DNA of 64,000 nt from a virus. The notes beneath the pieces are model-generated. The model did not search any database and was not told the origin of the DNA. It was given only the letters and a program-made list of their open reading frames with translations. The first letter of the stretch is position 1, and each line of letters starts with the position of its first letter. Below, in pieces: positions 21,344 to 30,766 of the stretch. The stretch lies in IMG/VR virus record IMGVR_UViG_3300043449_002191, positions 62,001-126,000 of that record; one strand, written 5' to 3'. Made by a program: the position numbers and the translations under genes.

Positions 21344-21355
21344 CCTAATCTTATA
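21344..21355 (+). promoter_or_regulatory. candidate late promoter motif, copy 3
   Basis: CCTAATCTTATA followed after 11 bases by GGGAG and the ATG of the endolysin-like gene at 21371. Confidence 0.6.
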
Positions 21356-21370
21356 TAGATGGGAGATTAA

Positions 21371-21775
21371 ATGATTGATTTAAGGGAGATCCTTAAAAGT
21401 TTGAGTTTTGATGACCAGACCCCAGAGGTTAAGGAGAATCTTTTGATTTTGCTTCAGCGCATCAATGTTATTAGGGAGGCTTACGGCAAACCTATGACTA
21501 TTACCTCTGGACTTAGGAGCATGGCTGATCATTTAAGAATTTATGCCGAAAAAGGCATTACTGACAAAAATAAGATTCCCATGAAATCAAAGCATCTTTA
21601 TGGTCAGGCGGTTGATATATCCGACCCAAAGAAAAAGCTACAAAAGTGGATTCTAGAAAACTTATCCGTAGTTGAAGAAGCTGGACTGTGGATGGAGGAT
21701 TTCTCTGCTACCCCTAATTGGGTCCATTTTCAAACAGTTCCGCCAGCAAGTGGAAAAAGGTTTTTTAAGCCATGA
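21371..21775 (+). CDS. M15-family peptidase, probable endolysin
   Basis: A 134-residue zinc peptidase of the D-Ala-D-Ala carboxypeptidase / L-Ala-D-Glu endopeptidase fold. Seen: MTITSGLRSMADH (residues 42-54), KSKHLYGQAVDIS with His75 and Asp82, and WVHFQ with His119, the standard H-x6-D...H zinc set. No signal peptide, so it would need a holin or similar to reach peptidoglycan. Behind motif copy 3, consistent with late lysis timing. Confidence 0.85.
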   Translation: MIDLREILKSLSFDDQTPEVKENLLILLQRINVIREAYGKPMTITSGLRSMADHLRIYAEKGITDKNKIPMKSKHLYGQAVDISDPKKKLQKWILENLSVVEEAGLWMEDFSATPNWVHFQTVPPASGKRFFKP

Positions 21776-22038
21776 TTTGGGATGATGACGACAAAGCAAT
21801 AAATCAATGGGATATAGCCAAAAAATCTGACGATTTAATAAATAAGATATCTAAGCTAAAGCAAAAAAGCTCTTTAACTATAAGCGAAAACGAACTGCTA
21901 CAGGAATACACTAAAGAGCTGCATGAGATGCAAGAAAAATGCTACCATAATTATAAAGTTGTTCTTTTATTCCACTGGCATAGAAAATATTGTGAAAGAT
22001 GCCATAAAGAAGATACTTCATACAGGCATGACGGCTAG
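21772..22038 (+). CDS. hypothetical protein with C-terminal Cys/His knuckle, 88 aa
   Basis: An acidic N-terminus (MIWDDDDKAINQWDIAKKSD), a helix, then CYHNYKVVLLFHWHRKYC followed by ERCHKEDTSYRH, a possible zinc site. Overlaps the endolysin stop by four bases. Its end overlaps the minus-strand gene at 22035, so the transcripts converge here. No terminator hairpin was found in the overlap. Confidence 0.65.
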   Translation: MIWDDDDKAINQWDIAKKSDDLINKISKLKQKSSLTISENELLQEYTKELHEMQEKCYHNYKVVLLFHWHRKYCERCHKEDTSYRHDG

Positions 22039-22250
22039 CTGTTTTGCGTATAATTAATCAGGGCCTTTAAATCAGTAATTGCTTTTGCCATCTCTTTATT
22101 TAAATTAGTCACGGTTTGCATTTTTTTGCTGGCAGTATCCTGATCACTATTATTTCCAGCCATAAGCATTTCAAAAGATTCTTTTCGCAATAAATCAGAT
22201 ATCCTGTAAAGCTCTTCCACTTTAATTAAAACCTGAGTAGATAAAATCAT
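22035..22250 (-). CDS. hypothetical helical protein, 71 aa
   Basis: Starts MILSTQVLIKVEELYRISDL; amphipathic helices throughout, likely a coiled coil. Last gene of the long minus-strand replication block. Not recognised. Confidence 0.65.
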   Translation of the reverse strand: MILSTQVLIKVEELYRISDLLRKESFEMLMAGNNSDQDTASKKMQTVTNLNKEMAKAITDLKALINYTQNS

Positions 22251-22251
22251 T

Positions 22252-22470
22252 TTATTTACCTTCCATGTTTAAAATTACATCACTGATATCTTCCATGCCT
22301 CTTTTATGCAAAAATTTGATAAGATCATTTTTAATTGTTTCAACATTTGTCACATCTTTCAGATATTCACTAGTAAAAGTATAAGAATCCAGAGGTGTGA
22401 CTCCTTCGTAAATAGTTAGCTCATAAGCACTGTCGATTCTTGGGTGTAAATTTACAACAACTGTTTTCAT
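22252..22470 (-). CDS. hypothetical protein, 72 aa
   Basis: Starts MKTVVVNLHPRIDSAYELTI, a small beta-alpha protein. The ATG overlaps the dNMP kinase stop (ATGA type) and GGAGG lies in the kinase tail. Not recognised. Confidence 0.65.
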   Translation of the reverse strand: MKTVVVNLHPRIDSAYELTIYEGVTPLDSYTFTSEYLKDVTNVETIKNDLIKFLHKRGMEDISDVILNMEGK

Positions 22471-23171
22471 AAAATCTCCTCCAATATAGCCTTTTCTGCA
22501 TTTTCTAAGAATTCTTGAAGTGCAACGGTTTTATTATCAATAACTACATCAAAATTATAGTCATCCAAGTCTCGTTCAGATGGATCTTCGGATACAGAAG
22601 TTGCAAACCTATTGATTCGAACGGTTAACAGTATATCGTATTTATCCATAAAACGCCGTAAACACTCTACCTCACTTTTATACCTTAAATCAGAGATAAT
22701 GTAAATACCGTCTGGGTCAATATTTTTTGCTTCTAATATAGCCTGAAAAGCCCAATAATCTGGGTCAACAGACCTTTTTGTGGAGCCTTCTAGGATACAT
22801 AGTGCCCTGGGTGTCCAATATAACTTCTCAAAGCGGCCAGAATACTCAGGGTTTCCTAATGCTTGTTTTGTAATAGGATGGACAAGATAATCTTTGGGTG
22901 ATTTTCCTTCTGAAGTCCTAAGCTCTTTGTATAAATGTTTTACAATCATTTCAGTAAATGAATCTTTTACATAAACTGGTTTATCTAACAGAGGCCATTC
23001 TTTTGTTTGCCTATCATCAATTGATGACCTATCAACCCTATACTGAGATGCAACATTGTCTTTTAATGGTTTTGCAAAACTCAATTGCACATATCCATAT
23101 TTTTTTGACAAATGTTCTGCTAACGTGTCTTTACCAGAACCCTTCCAACCACTTATAGCTATAATTTTCAT
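22467..23171 (-). CDS. deoxynucleoside monophosphate kinase
   Basis: A 234-residue P-loop kinase: ISGWKGSGKDTLAEHL (residues 6-21) is the T4 gene 1-type Walker A with GKDT. TPRALCILEGST and IISDLRYKSEVECL correspond to the substrate and lid regions. It would convert dNMPs to dNDPs for replication, possibly including a modified nucleotide. It fits the neighbouring nucleotide-metabolism and replication genes. Confidence 0.85.
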   Translation of the reverse strand: MKIIAISGWKGSGKDTLAEHLSKKYGYVQLSFAKPLKDNVASQYRVDRSSIDDRQTKEWPLLDKPVYVKDSFTEMIVKHLYKELRTSEGKSPKDYLVHPITKQALGNPEYSGRFEKLYWTPRALCILEGSTKRSVDPDYWAFQAILEAKNIDPDGIYIISDLRYKSEVECLRRFMDKYDILLTVRINRFATSVSEDPSERDLDDYNFDVVIDNKTVALQEFLENAEKAILEEIL

Positions 23172-23936
23172 TTATTGCCCCTTTATGAATTTTTTAATAT
23201 CCTTTATAATTATTGCATTTGCCCATGAACTTTTTACTTCTACTGAAAAAACTACACCTACAACATTCCCAAAAAAGTTAACTATTGGGCTTCCAGATGA
23301 GCCAGGATGAGCAGTAACTGTAGTTAATATGGCATTAAAAGATGCGATGCATATCCATGTTACTCCTATTGTATTATCTGGTTGAGGATATTCGATTTGA
23401 TATAATGATTGATTTTTAACCGTTTGACACATAACTTGATCCATATCATTTGTTATATTGTATAAGGGCATATAGATTATGGATTGGGCCACAGCCTCAC
23501 CCATTGTCATGGTTCTTGGATTTAAATTTGGGTGACCTATTGCAGCTATAGTCTCCCCTTCGGCTACAGATCTAGCGAGAGTTAACCCCTCTACGCCATT
23601 TAATGGCTGAAGTAAGCATAAGTCAGTCTCGTCGGATATTTTAAGTATCTTAACTTGACTGCTAAATTCTTCGCTTTCGGCTACCATATACCCATTTTTA
23701 GATAAACCGCAAACGTGTTTATTTGTAATTATTCCAGTTTTCCCACTTGGGAGTTTTACGTGAAAACCTGTTCCTCCAGCTCTAGATGTATCTGTGCGAG
23801 TTAGTTTAACAACTTTAGAAGACACGTAACTTCTTAGGGCTGTTTTGTGGACTTGTGGGGCAAAGACGGATAAAAAGATAAAGGATGTCAAGATAAGAAT
23901 GGCCTCTAAAAGCGAATTTAACATTAATTTTACCAT
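23172..23936 (-). CDS. membrane-anchored trypsin-like serine protease
   Basis: A 254-residue protein with an N-terminal hydrophobic segment (residues 9-27), then a chymotrypsin-fold core: GTGFHV, His74 in IITNKHVCG, Asp105 in SDETDLCLL, and Ser214 in AHPGSSGSPIVN. The triad is complete. It resembles the DegP/HtrA catalytic domain but lacks a PDZ domain. The anchor predicts action in the periplasm. Role unknown; protein quality control or host-envelope cleavage are options. Confidence 0.85.
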   Translation of the reverse strand: MVKLMLNSLLEAILILTSFIFLSVFAPQVHKTALRSYVSSKVVKLTRTDTSRAGGTGFHVKLPSGKTGIITNKHVCGLSKNGYMVAESEEFSSQVKILKISDETDLCLLQPLNGVEGLTLARSVAEGETIAAIGHPNLNPRTMTMGEAVAQSIIYMPLYNITNDMDQVMCQTVKNQSLYQIEYPQPDNTIGVTWICIASFNAILTTVTAHPGSSGSPIVNFFGNVVGVVFSVEVKSSWANAIIIKDIKKFIKGQ

Positions 23937-24436
23937 GAGATACCTACACTTAATCCATAAGTTTGATTAGTTAATCCAAAGGCCCCTACTGAAAAAGGCC
24001 CAGCTACCTTTCTTTCTATTGAGGCTCCATAACTAAGATCACTTCTCAAGAGATTGCTATCTTTATGCGAAGATGAGATCAGGGCAGATGCTTTCCATTG
24101 AGATTCATACCCACTATCTTTTCTAATAAATAAGTCAGTCTTTCTGTCAGAAATTTTTTCGCCTTGTTTAGTCTGATCAATAACAATTCGACCTTTGTCT
24201 ACAGTTCTAGTTTCAGTCTTAATCGTTCCATCTGGAAACTTAGTTTCAATCACAATAGTCTCTATATTTTTTTGTTCATCAGTTTTTTTAGACTCTTTCC
24301 ATTTAATAACTTCTTTTTCCACAATACGTTCTTCTATTCTTACGGACTCTTTTTTGGGAGCGGTGTATCGACCTATGGCTAATGACGCAACAACAAGTGC
24401 GGCAATGCCTAAGATGCTTTTTAGATTAAAAGTCAT
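23930..24436 (-). CDS. membrane-anchored protein with beta-rich C-terminus
   Basis: 168 residues. A single N-terminal span (SILGIAALVVASLAIGRYTA), a charged coiled region (VRIEERIVEKEVIKWKES), then a beta-rich C-terminal third ending TYGLSVGISW, which looks like an outer-membrane strand terminus. The layout would let it bridge the periplasm. Overlaps the protease gene by seven bases. A spanin-like function is a possibility only. Confidence 0.6.
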   Translation of the reverse strand: MTFNLKSILGIAALVVASLAIGRYTAPKKESVRIEERIVEKEVIKWKESKKTDEQKNIETIVIETKFPDGTIKTETRTVDKGRIVIDQTKQGEKISDRKTDLFIRKDSGYESQWKASALISSSHKDSNLLRSDLSYGASIERKVAGPFSVGAFGLTNQTYGLSVGISW

Positions 24437-24444
24437 AAATGCTC

Positions 24445-26169
24445 CTATCTTTTCCCATGCAAAACATCTTTTACAGCTTCTTGGGCCTTTTCAATGGCAG
24501 TCCTTGGGACTTGGACAAATTCACCTTTTGCCATCATTTCAGCAGCTTTTCCAAACTGGCTGCCAATATTCATAGAGGCTAATGTTTCCATAGTTATTTC
24601 ACCTAAATCTGTTACTTTTTGCGATATAGCTTCAGTCATAGCAACGTGAGTTTGCATATAGCCAAGCATTGTTTCATCGTCAGGCTCTGTTTCACATAAA
24701 AATCTATTCAGCGTTTGTACACTTAATCTTGCGCTATGATTTACAGTAATTGACGGGAGGTCTAGCCCATAAACTTTAGATCTACCATAATCAGATTTTG
24801 AGATAAACACAGATTCAGTTACGTTTGATCTAGACTTACCAACATAAAACTTTACACGACCACCGATCTTATCATTTTTGTTACGATTGATTGTAATAAA
24901 ATTATCTGAAATTTGATAAATGGCAAAGGAGTCGCCTACAGCGTCACCGCTAAGGTAGTTATTACTATCATTTTGAGCGTTATAGGCAAAACCAGATCTA
25001 TTTGTTTGAGCAAATGCAATAATATGGCAGTCTAACTTTTTAGCCAAGCTTTTAACGCTTCTAAAGATGTGTGCGAGCCTGTCTGGTTTCTTTTCCATCT
25101 TTTTTTCACGGCTATCAAGTGCAGAAGGGTAATCCCAAATAATGAGATCAAATGTTTTACCGTAAGTACGCTTGTACTGCTCATTTTTTTGAATAATCCA
25201 AGGAATAACATCCTCAATATACATTCCAAGCGGATCAGAGATCTCTTTAATAACTAGACCTTCGTTTTGATCTTTTTCGGAACCCATGATAATTTTTTTA
25301 AACGCCTCGATTTTATTCTGAATTAATGGAATTTTTCTATCATGAATAAGTTGAGTAGTCGTAAGTTTAGCTGTCACCTGAAGGCATTTGATCGCTACCT
25401 TAGATTCTTTTTCTTCATGAGAAACTATCAGCACGTTCTTTCCTAGTAAACGATTAGCTACAGCAATTGTGGCAGATGTAGTTGTCTTACCGGAGTTTGA
25501 TGGACCCATGATAGTAGTCAATTCGCCTCTGACTAAAGAACCTCTTGTTGAATCTTTAATAGAAAATGGATTTGATGGAGTTTGAATTCGTGCTGTAGCA
25601 AAAAGGAGTTCGTCAAAGTCTGGGTGACCAATAGTGCAATTCTCTAAAGATGAGGTATCTAATTTGTCTAGATCTAAGTCTATAAGAGACTGATCATACC
25701 CCTTTAGAGGATCTTCTACTGTGACTTTAGAGTTAACGGCTTGATTTAACACCTCTAAAGTCTTATTGACATCGCCACGGTTAATATGCTTTTCTGCAGA
25801 CTTAAGATTAGCCTTAACCCTTTCCATTGAAATAAAATCGTTTAACTTTGATTTTAACGGATGAAGGGAGGTAGTTTTGGCGTCCAAAAGAGACATATCT
25901 AATGTTTTGGTATATGGGGCAAGGTCTTGTTCTTTTGGGAACTTTTCAAATAAAACTTGAATAATATCGTTCTTTTTAGGTAATACAGTATGCCTACTGT
26001 AAAAATCTACAGCAATACTAAAAATTTCGCCCTGGTAGATATTTTGAAAATTGTTCTTCTTAAGATACATACTGCATGACAGTAGTACCTCGACATCTTC
26101 AACTAAATACCCGATCAGGGCTGACTGATACTTATCCGATAGCGATAATGTGCTTTCTATTTCGTTCAT
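24445..26169 (-). CDS. replicative DNA helicase (DnaB/gp41-like)
   Basis: 574 residues. An N-terminal helical domain (1-180), then a RecA-type motor: Walker A GPSNSGKTT at 222-230, a conserved SHEEKES after strand 2, Walker B LIIWDYPSALD with Asp346, and AFAQTNRSG (the DnaB motif 3/H3 sensor region). A C-terminal extension of about 90 residues follows. It unwinds DNA ahead of the fork, and the primase gene is two genes away. Length and motif order fit the DnaB family. Confidence 0.9.
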   Translation of the reverse strand: MNEIESTLSLSDKYQSALIGYLVEDVEVLLSCSMYLKKNNFQNIYQGEIFSIAVDFYSRHTVLPKKNDIIQVLFEKFPKEQDLAPYTKTLDMSLLDAKTTSLHPLKSKLNDFISMERVKANLKSAEKHINRGDVNKTLEVLNQAVNSKVTVEDPLKGYDQSLIDLDLDKLDTSSLENCTIGHPDFDELLFATARIQTPSNPFSIKDSTRGSLVRGELTTIMGPSNSGKTTTSATIAVANRLLGKNVLIVSHEEKESKVAIKCLQVTAKLTTTQLIHDRKIPLIQNKIEAFKKIIMGSEKDQNEGLVIKEISDPLGMYIEDVIPWIIQKNEQYKRTYGKTFDLIIWDYPSALDSREKKMEKKPDRLAHIFRSVKSLAKKLDCHIIAFAQTNRSGFAYNAQNDSNNYLSGDAVGDSFAIYQISDNFITINRNKNDKIGGRVKFYVGKSRSNVTESVFISKSDYGRSKVYGLDLPSITVNHSARLSVQTLNRFLCETEPDDETMLGYMQTHVAMTEAISQKVTDLGEITMETLASMNIGSQFGKAAEMMAKGEFVQVPRTAIEKAQEAVKDVLHGKR

Positions 26170-26172
26170 TGA

Positions 26173-26991
26173 TTATCCAAAAGTATAGTCTACTCTGTTG
26201 AGGTTTCTGCTCTCTATGAGTTTATTCATGATCTCTGTATAGTTTATACCGCTTTTTTTACATAAAAGTCTAGCCTTTTTACGAACCGAATGTTCGACTT
26301 TTTTGTAAGTAGCTAAATAAGCTAATTTTTCTGAGTAGTTATGAACATTCTCGTTAAGCTCTTTCTTATAATTATTTAGTTTTTGTTTAGACATTTTGCT
26401 TATACTTTGCTTAGTGTATTCCAGCTTGTCTATATCTGTTTTCTTTCTTGCTAATTCTTTAGCTAATCGTTTTTTATCCAATCCTTCTGATTTTTCAAAA
26501 AGAATATAGAGCTTATCATACTCAGTGTTCATTATTTCCATTTCATCAGAATTGTCATTTGAGCTAGGACCAAGATTTAAGTCTAGATTATTCATGCCAA
26601 TGCTCTCAATAGAAACGTCTGTATAAGATTCTTTGTAGTGAAACTTTCTATCTAAGGTAATAAGGAACGACTCAAGACGCTGATTTACATAACGCATCAA
26701 CACGTAGTAAAGATCCTTATCGGTCTTAAAGTTGCTGAGATCTTCTGTAGCAAATGCTAACCCAAAGGTTAAGCAGATATTATACATATCATCGTAATCA
26801 AACCCTAAATTCAAAAGGTCCGACCTATTTTTAATGAATACGTTTTTAGATAAAAATTTAATACAGCGATTAAAGTCTTTTCGTGTACGCAATGCCTCAA
26901 TTTTCTCTTTATTTTCATTAGCAAAAGCTTTTTTCAAAGAGTTGTTCTTTAAATAAACCGCCTCAAAATTGTCTTTACTCTTAAATGCCAT
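26173..26991 (-). CDS. hypothetical protein between helicase and primase, 272 aa
   Basis: Charged, helical protein. The segment FDYDDMYNICLTFGLAF followed by DLYYVLMRYVNQRLESFL has a faint resemblance to sigma factor region 2, but no clear -10 recognition helix or region 4 is present. The rest is coiled (KRLAKELARKKTDIDKLE). Position suggests a replication accessory such as a helicase loader, or a diverged transcription factor. I cannot choose between them. Confidence 0.6.
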   Translation of the reverse strand: MAFKSKDNFEAVYLKNNSLKKAFANENKEKIEALRTRKDFNRCIKFLSKNVFIKNRSDLLNLGFDYDDMYNICLTFGLAFATEDLSNFKTDKDLYYVLMRYVNQRLESFLITLDRKFHYKESYTDVSIESIGMNNLDLNLGPSSNDNSDEMEIMNTEYDKLYILFEKSEGLDKKRLAKELARKKTDIDKLEYTKQSISKMSKQKLNNYKKELNENVHNYSEKLAYLATYKKVEHSVRKKARLLCKKSGINYTEIMNKLIESRNLNRVDYTFG

Positions 26992-26999
26992 ATACCCTC

Positions 27000-27977
27000 C
27001 TAAAAGTTAAACTTAAAAACACTCTTCGGCATCAAGGTTGCCCCCTCAATAGCCGTTTTAATTTCATCTTCAGTACACTCACCAAAGTCAGCTTTTTTAC
27101 CGATTAATTCGCATCGGTCTTTGCAAGACTTCGGTACTCTTACTCTATAGCAATCCACAGGGATATCCCTATTAAGCTCTTCCATTTTTCTTTCAGCTTC
27201 GGCATCTTCATCAAGTGCCAAATAAACCTTATCAGGGTTTCCTTTTAAAATCAAGCTTAATTGTTTTTTAGATACGTTTAAACCCATAGTAGCTACATAT
27301 CCACCAATTTTATTGAATTTTAATGCGTCAAACGGACCTTCGCAGATAATTCTATGTTTATAAAGTGATGCAGTATCAACAAACATTACTAAAAGCTCAC
27401 GCCTAAACCCCTTGTTATTTCTCATTCTTTGAGATTTAGGGCAGTCAGGGGAAATATGACGCCCTTGGTATCCATAACACATACCGTTAACGTATATAGG
27501 TATGAGTACTCGCTGCATGAAAGGCGAATACCTGATCCCGTGTTTTTTAGCTAAATCCTTAGAAATACCACGACCTTCTAGATACTTAAGACCTTCCGCA
27601 GAAGACTCCGAATCTATATCAAATGAGCCAAATTCAGGCCATTCATATTGAGTCATTTCTGATTGCTCTTCTTCGCCATCAAAATTAAACTTAAACTCTG
27701 ACTCACTTTGATATTGAGGCTTAAAAAATTTACCTTTAAACAGCTTTTGCTTAGCTTCTTCTTCGGGTATTCCAAGTACGGCTGATACATATCCTACGAA
27801 AGATCTCTTGCCATATGAGCATTTAGCTCTATAGCAAATAGAATAACCATTATCTTTCAGTATAGAAAAATCGGATTCAACGCCACACATAGGGCATTTT
27901 GTATGAATAGTCCTATCTTTTTGCTTAAAAGATATACCATTTTCTGATAAAAAATTGATAATTCTATTATATAACAT
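27000..27977 (-). CDS. DNA primase (DnaG-type)
   Basis: 325 residues. The N-terminal zinc ribbon has Cys28, Cys31, Cys48 and Cys53 (CPMC, ICYRAKC). The TOPRIM core has Glu213 in IICEGPFDALK and the Asp pair 257/259 in LALDEDAE. It lacks a long C-terminal helicase-binding domain, so it is short compared with bacterial DnaG. It makes RNA primers with the helicase encoded nearby. AGAGG precedes the ATG, just after an 8-base-pair hairpin. Confidence 0.88.
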   Translation of the reverse strand: MLYNRIINFLSENGISFKQKDRTIHTKCPMCGVESDFSILKDNGYSICYRAKCSYGKRSFVGYVSAVLGIPEEEAKQKLFKGKFFKPQYQSESEFKFNFDGEEEQSEMTQYEWPEFGSFDIDSESSAEGLKYLEGRGISKDLAKKHGIRYSPFMQRVLIPIYVNGMCYGYQGRHISPDCPKSQRMRNNKGFRRELLVMFVDTASLYKHRIICEGPFDALKFNKIGGYVATMGLNVSKKQLSLILKGNPDKVYLALDEDAEAERKMEELNRDIPVDCYRVRVPKSCKDRCELIGKKADFGECTEDEIKTAIEGATLMPKSVFKFNF

Positions 27978-27984
27978 AAACCTC

Positions 27985-28003
27985 TAGGGGGCAATGCCCC
28001 CTA
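27985..28003 (-). promoter_or_regulatory. perfect hairpin before the primase ribosome binding site
   Basis: TAGGGGGC-AAT-GCCCCCTA, eight pairs with a three-base loop. The AGAGG of the primase gene follows immediately on the minus strand. No T-run, so it is not a typical terminator; it may be a processing, attenuation or protein-binding site between the recombinase and primase genes. Confidence 0.5.
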
Positions 28004-28051
28004 TCCTTACTATTTACAGGTTATCACTATATTTCTGTAAAAGCAAGGGGT

Positions 28052-29116
28052 TTATGATAATGCTTTTTCTTCAATCTTTTTGAGGAGTTCTTGCTGGAGA
28101 CCTTCGTCATCACGAATTGCCGTCAAACAAGCAACAAGACCACGGTAGCTGTTTTCGCCAATTTTGTAGGTTACGTTATTTGGTCGCTCAATGATACCCA
28201 TGTTTTTAGCCAATGTAAAGATCTCTTCATACTGATTGATGATACCTTTGTTGTAGTCCAGAGTAAACTCAGCAGTTCGGCCAGAGAACCCAACCGATGA
28301 CTCTTCAATCCTAAAACGAATTTTATGGCCAGTTTTTTGCGCTTTGTTCATAAAGTCTACTACAGATTCATCAGAAAACTCTTCGCCATCCAATGTAACT
28401 TTACCTTCTTTTGATTTATTAGGCTCAGTATAAGCAAAGAACTCAAACATATGTTTTGTAGCCCAAGAAGCAGCCATCTTAACCGTTTTACCACGCATCT
28501 GTTCTTTCATATCCATTTCTGCACGGATATGGGCAGTACAAACAAGCGCAATGTTATACTTACGGATAACTGGCAAGATCATCATTAACCCGTCTTTTAA
28601 TGTAAGGGCTTGGTCACCAATCTGTTGAGTAAGAATTGTGTCAGCGTTCTGAGTCCTGCGACCAACAATATTAGAAAGAGAGTCGATGATGACTAATTTA
28701 ATTGGAGCGCCTTCTTGACACATAGCTGCAATCTCGCCAGCAATACGGTCAAAAATATGCTCAGGCTGATTCACATCATAAGTCAAAAAGCGATCTTCAT
28801 CAATTCCCCATTTAGCCAGTGAAGAGCTGTTAGATTGGAACTTACTACGCATTTCCGTATCAAACTTAATAGCAATAGCTTCTGGGTCTGATTTATGTAA
28901 CCCTCCAATTAAGGCATTCATCATGATTGATTTACCTCCTTTTGGTGGACCATATAAAAGCATGGACATACCAAAAGGGAGTCCGTTTCCTGCTGTAGCA
29001 AAAGTCCAGTTTACGGATGGACTCGGAGTTTTGAGGCAATTTTTCATTGCATCATCACCTTTGCTAACATCCACAGCACCTTCTAAATTTCTAAGTTTTG
29101 TAAGCCATTTACTCAT
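28052..29116 (-). CDS. uvsX: RecA/UvsX-like recombinase
   Basis: 354 residues. Walker A GPPKGGKS (56-63), Walker B KLVIIDSLSNIVGRR (Asp145), and IALVCTAHIRAEMD for the sensor region. The start region NWTFATAGNGLPFG fits UvsX-type proteins more than bacterial RecA. It catalyses strand exchange in recombination-dependent replication, working with the gp32-like and gp46/47-like proteins in this window. Confidence 0.88.
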   Translation of the reverse strand: MSKWLTKLRNLEGAVDVSKGDDAMKNCLKTPSPSVNWTFATAGNGLPFGMSMLLYGPPKGGKSIMMNALIGGLHKSDPEAIAIKFDTEMRSKFQSNSSSLAKWGIDEDRFLTYDVNQPEHIFDRIAGEIAAMCQEGAPIKLVIIDSLSNIVGRRTQNADTILTQQIGDQALTLKDGLMMILPVIRKYNIALVCTAHIRAEMDMKEQMRGKTVKMAASWATKHMFEFFAYTEPNKSKEGKVTLDGEEFSDESVVDFMNKAQKTGHKIRFRIEESSVGFSGRTAEFTLDYNKGIINQYEEIFTLAKNMGIIERPNNVTYKIGENSYRGLVACLTAIRDDEGLQQELLKKIEEKALS

Positions 29117-29118
29117 AA

Positions 29119-29697
29119 TTATCTCCCGTTAGTTTTACCCATAAAGTTTTGTTGATCAACTAAATATGTTTGGCCTTCAAATCCATTATGGGCTGGACTT
29201 GGAGCTACCATTTTTTGAGCGGCTACTGATCTAGCCGTATAATGAGCCCTAATAAATGTAGAAATCTTAGCTTCTATAAGAGTTTTTGCTGCCTGAAGCG
29301 CATTCATAGTATCTAACGATCTTTGGCAATCTTCATCTCTAGCTATTAAAGCTTGTCGGAAATCTTCATTAAATTTAATCCCCAATTCCTTAAACTTTTC
29401 TTTATTCTGTGAAAAGTATTCTGGAGCTTTTTCTAAAAGCACGGTCGCTTTATCTAGATCAAATTGCTTTTCAGCATGAAGAATCTCATACTCAATCCAA
29501 GCAAGATATTTAGACGCAAGGTTTGCAGCTTCATTAAAAAAGGCTTCCAATTCTAAGGCTGTACCCTGATTGGCAATCTTAACTTCAGGCAATCGTTTTT
29601 CGGCCTGATAAATAGTTGCCATATCAAGAGTGATCGGCGCAGAATTTGGCCGACCACTGGGAATAGTTAATATTTGTGTATTAACTTCGCTATTCAT
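29119..29697 (-). CDS. hypothetical protein between recombinase and SSB, 192 aa
   Basis: Starts MNSEVNTQILTIPSGRPNSA; largely helical (QGTALELEAFFNEAANLASK, LDTMNALQAAKTLIEAK). Located between UvsX-like and gp32-like genes, where T4-type phages sometimes keep recombination mediators, but no UvsY motif is visible. Function unknown. Confidence 0.7.
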   Translation of the reverse strand: MNSEVNTQILTIPSGRPNSAPITLDMATIYQAEKRLPEVKIANQGTALELEAFFNEAANLASKYLAWIEYEILHAEKQFDLDKATVLLEKAPEYFSQNKEKFKELGIKFNEDFRQALIARDEDCQRSLDTMNALQAAKTLIEAKISTFIRAHYTARSVAAQKMVAPSPAHNGFEGQTYLVDQQNFMGKTNGR

Positions 29698-29700
29698 AGA

Positions 29701-30753
29701 TTACTTCTTTGGTCTAGTGAATGCTAAGAAATCTTCATCAGACATAACTGCTGCAGGTTTAATAGCCTGAGCCGCTGCTCCTTGAGGTGCGCTTCCTGAC
29801 AAAGGATTGGCGTAAGCCTCTTGAACAGCTTGTCGCTGTTGGACCTGATGAGCCATCATAGGAGCTGCAACATCTACACCTTGAAGCTCTAGGCCATTGG
29901 CTGTCTCTTTAGGAGTAAGAGTAGCACTAGCCGATGTGCCAGGGATTCTGACATTTAAAGAAGATTCTTCTTTTTCAGGGGCAGCAAACAAGGTGTCCAT
30001 TAAACGGGCTCGCTCTTCACCTTCAAGATTTAAAAGCATAGCCATTTCTTCTGTAGAAATCCCTTTAAATAAAGTTCCTAGATCTGCGGCTTCCTTATCG
30101 AGTCGTTCAATGATGTCAGGAGTCAATGTGTGAGGAATGTAACGGAAAGACCCGTCTTGTTGCGGAACCATATGGACATTAGCTGTATGGATAGCATCTT
30201 TATCACCTTTAAACTTTTTGTTAATCTTAAAGTTTAAAAACACGCCATTTAATCCAGCCAAATTGATGCCTTTTTGCTGCCATTCTTTACCCTTTGATTC
30301 AAGGTCGTTAAACATTTTTTGACCAATGGCCAAAACACCTAATTGATTCTCTTGATTGATAACATTGATGTAATATTTCTTTTCAACTTGAAGAGGGAAG
30401 ATATACTGATAGCGGAATTTTTTCAATTGCTCATCAGAGGCTCCTCCTAAGCGAAGCTCTTCAAGGCGTGATTCTAATTCACGTACTCGGTCACAAAAAG
30501 GACAATGTTTTACAATAACTCCATCTTTATTCTTTTCTTCGACACACAGGAAGGGCTTTTGTTTACCATCAGTTCCACGGACACCTCTGTGTACTTTATA
30601 ATATTTAGCTACACGTCCAGAGTTTGCCATACTCTTAATAGGTGGAATAATACGATAAATATTATCTTTGGTGTCATCAACGTAAAACCATTTTACACCA
30701 CCGCTAAAGTTTTTGTTTCCAGAAAAGTCTGCGCTACCGATTTGAACTGACAT
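29701..30753 (-). CDS. single-stranded DNA-binding protein (gp32-like)
   Basis: 350 residues. A zinc site as in T4 gp32: His55 (KVHRG), Cys70 (PFLCVEE), Cys84 and Cys87 (KHCPFCDR). The OB-fold core follows with YIFPLQVEKKYYINVI. The C-terminal 90 residues are Ala/Gln/Pro-rich and end SDEDFLAFTRPKK, likely a flexible tail for partner proteins. Placed next to the recombinase and polymerase genes. Confidence 0.85.
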   Translation of the reverse strand: MSVQIGSADFSGNKNFSGGVKWFYVDDTKDNIYRIIPPIKSMANSGRVAKYYKVHRGVRGTDGKQKPFLCVEEKNKDGVIVKHCPFCDRVRELESRLEELRLGGASDEQLKKFRYQYIFPLQVEKKYYINVINQENQLGVLAIGQKMFNDLESKGKEWQQKGINLAGLNGVFLNFKINKKFKGDKDAIHTANVHMVPQQDGSFRYIPHTLTPDIIERLDKEAADLGTLFKGISTEEMAMLLNLEGEERARLMDTLFAAPEKEESSLNVRIPGTSASATLTPKETANGLELQGVDVAAPMMAHQVQQRQAVQEAYANPLSGSAPQGAAAQAIKPAAVMSDEDFLAFTRPKK

Positions 30754-30766
30754 ATGTCCTCCTGTT

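Noticed and set aside
26173-26991. Second sigma factor
   Set aside because: Only a faint region-2-like segment; no recognisable DNA-recognition helix, so left as hypothetical.
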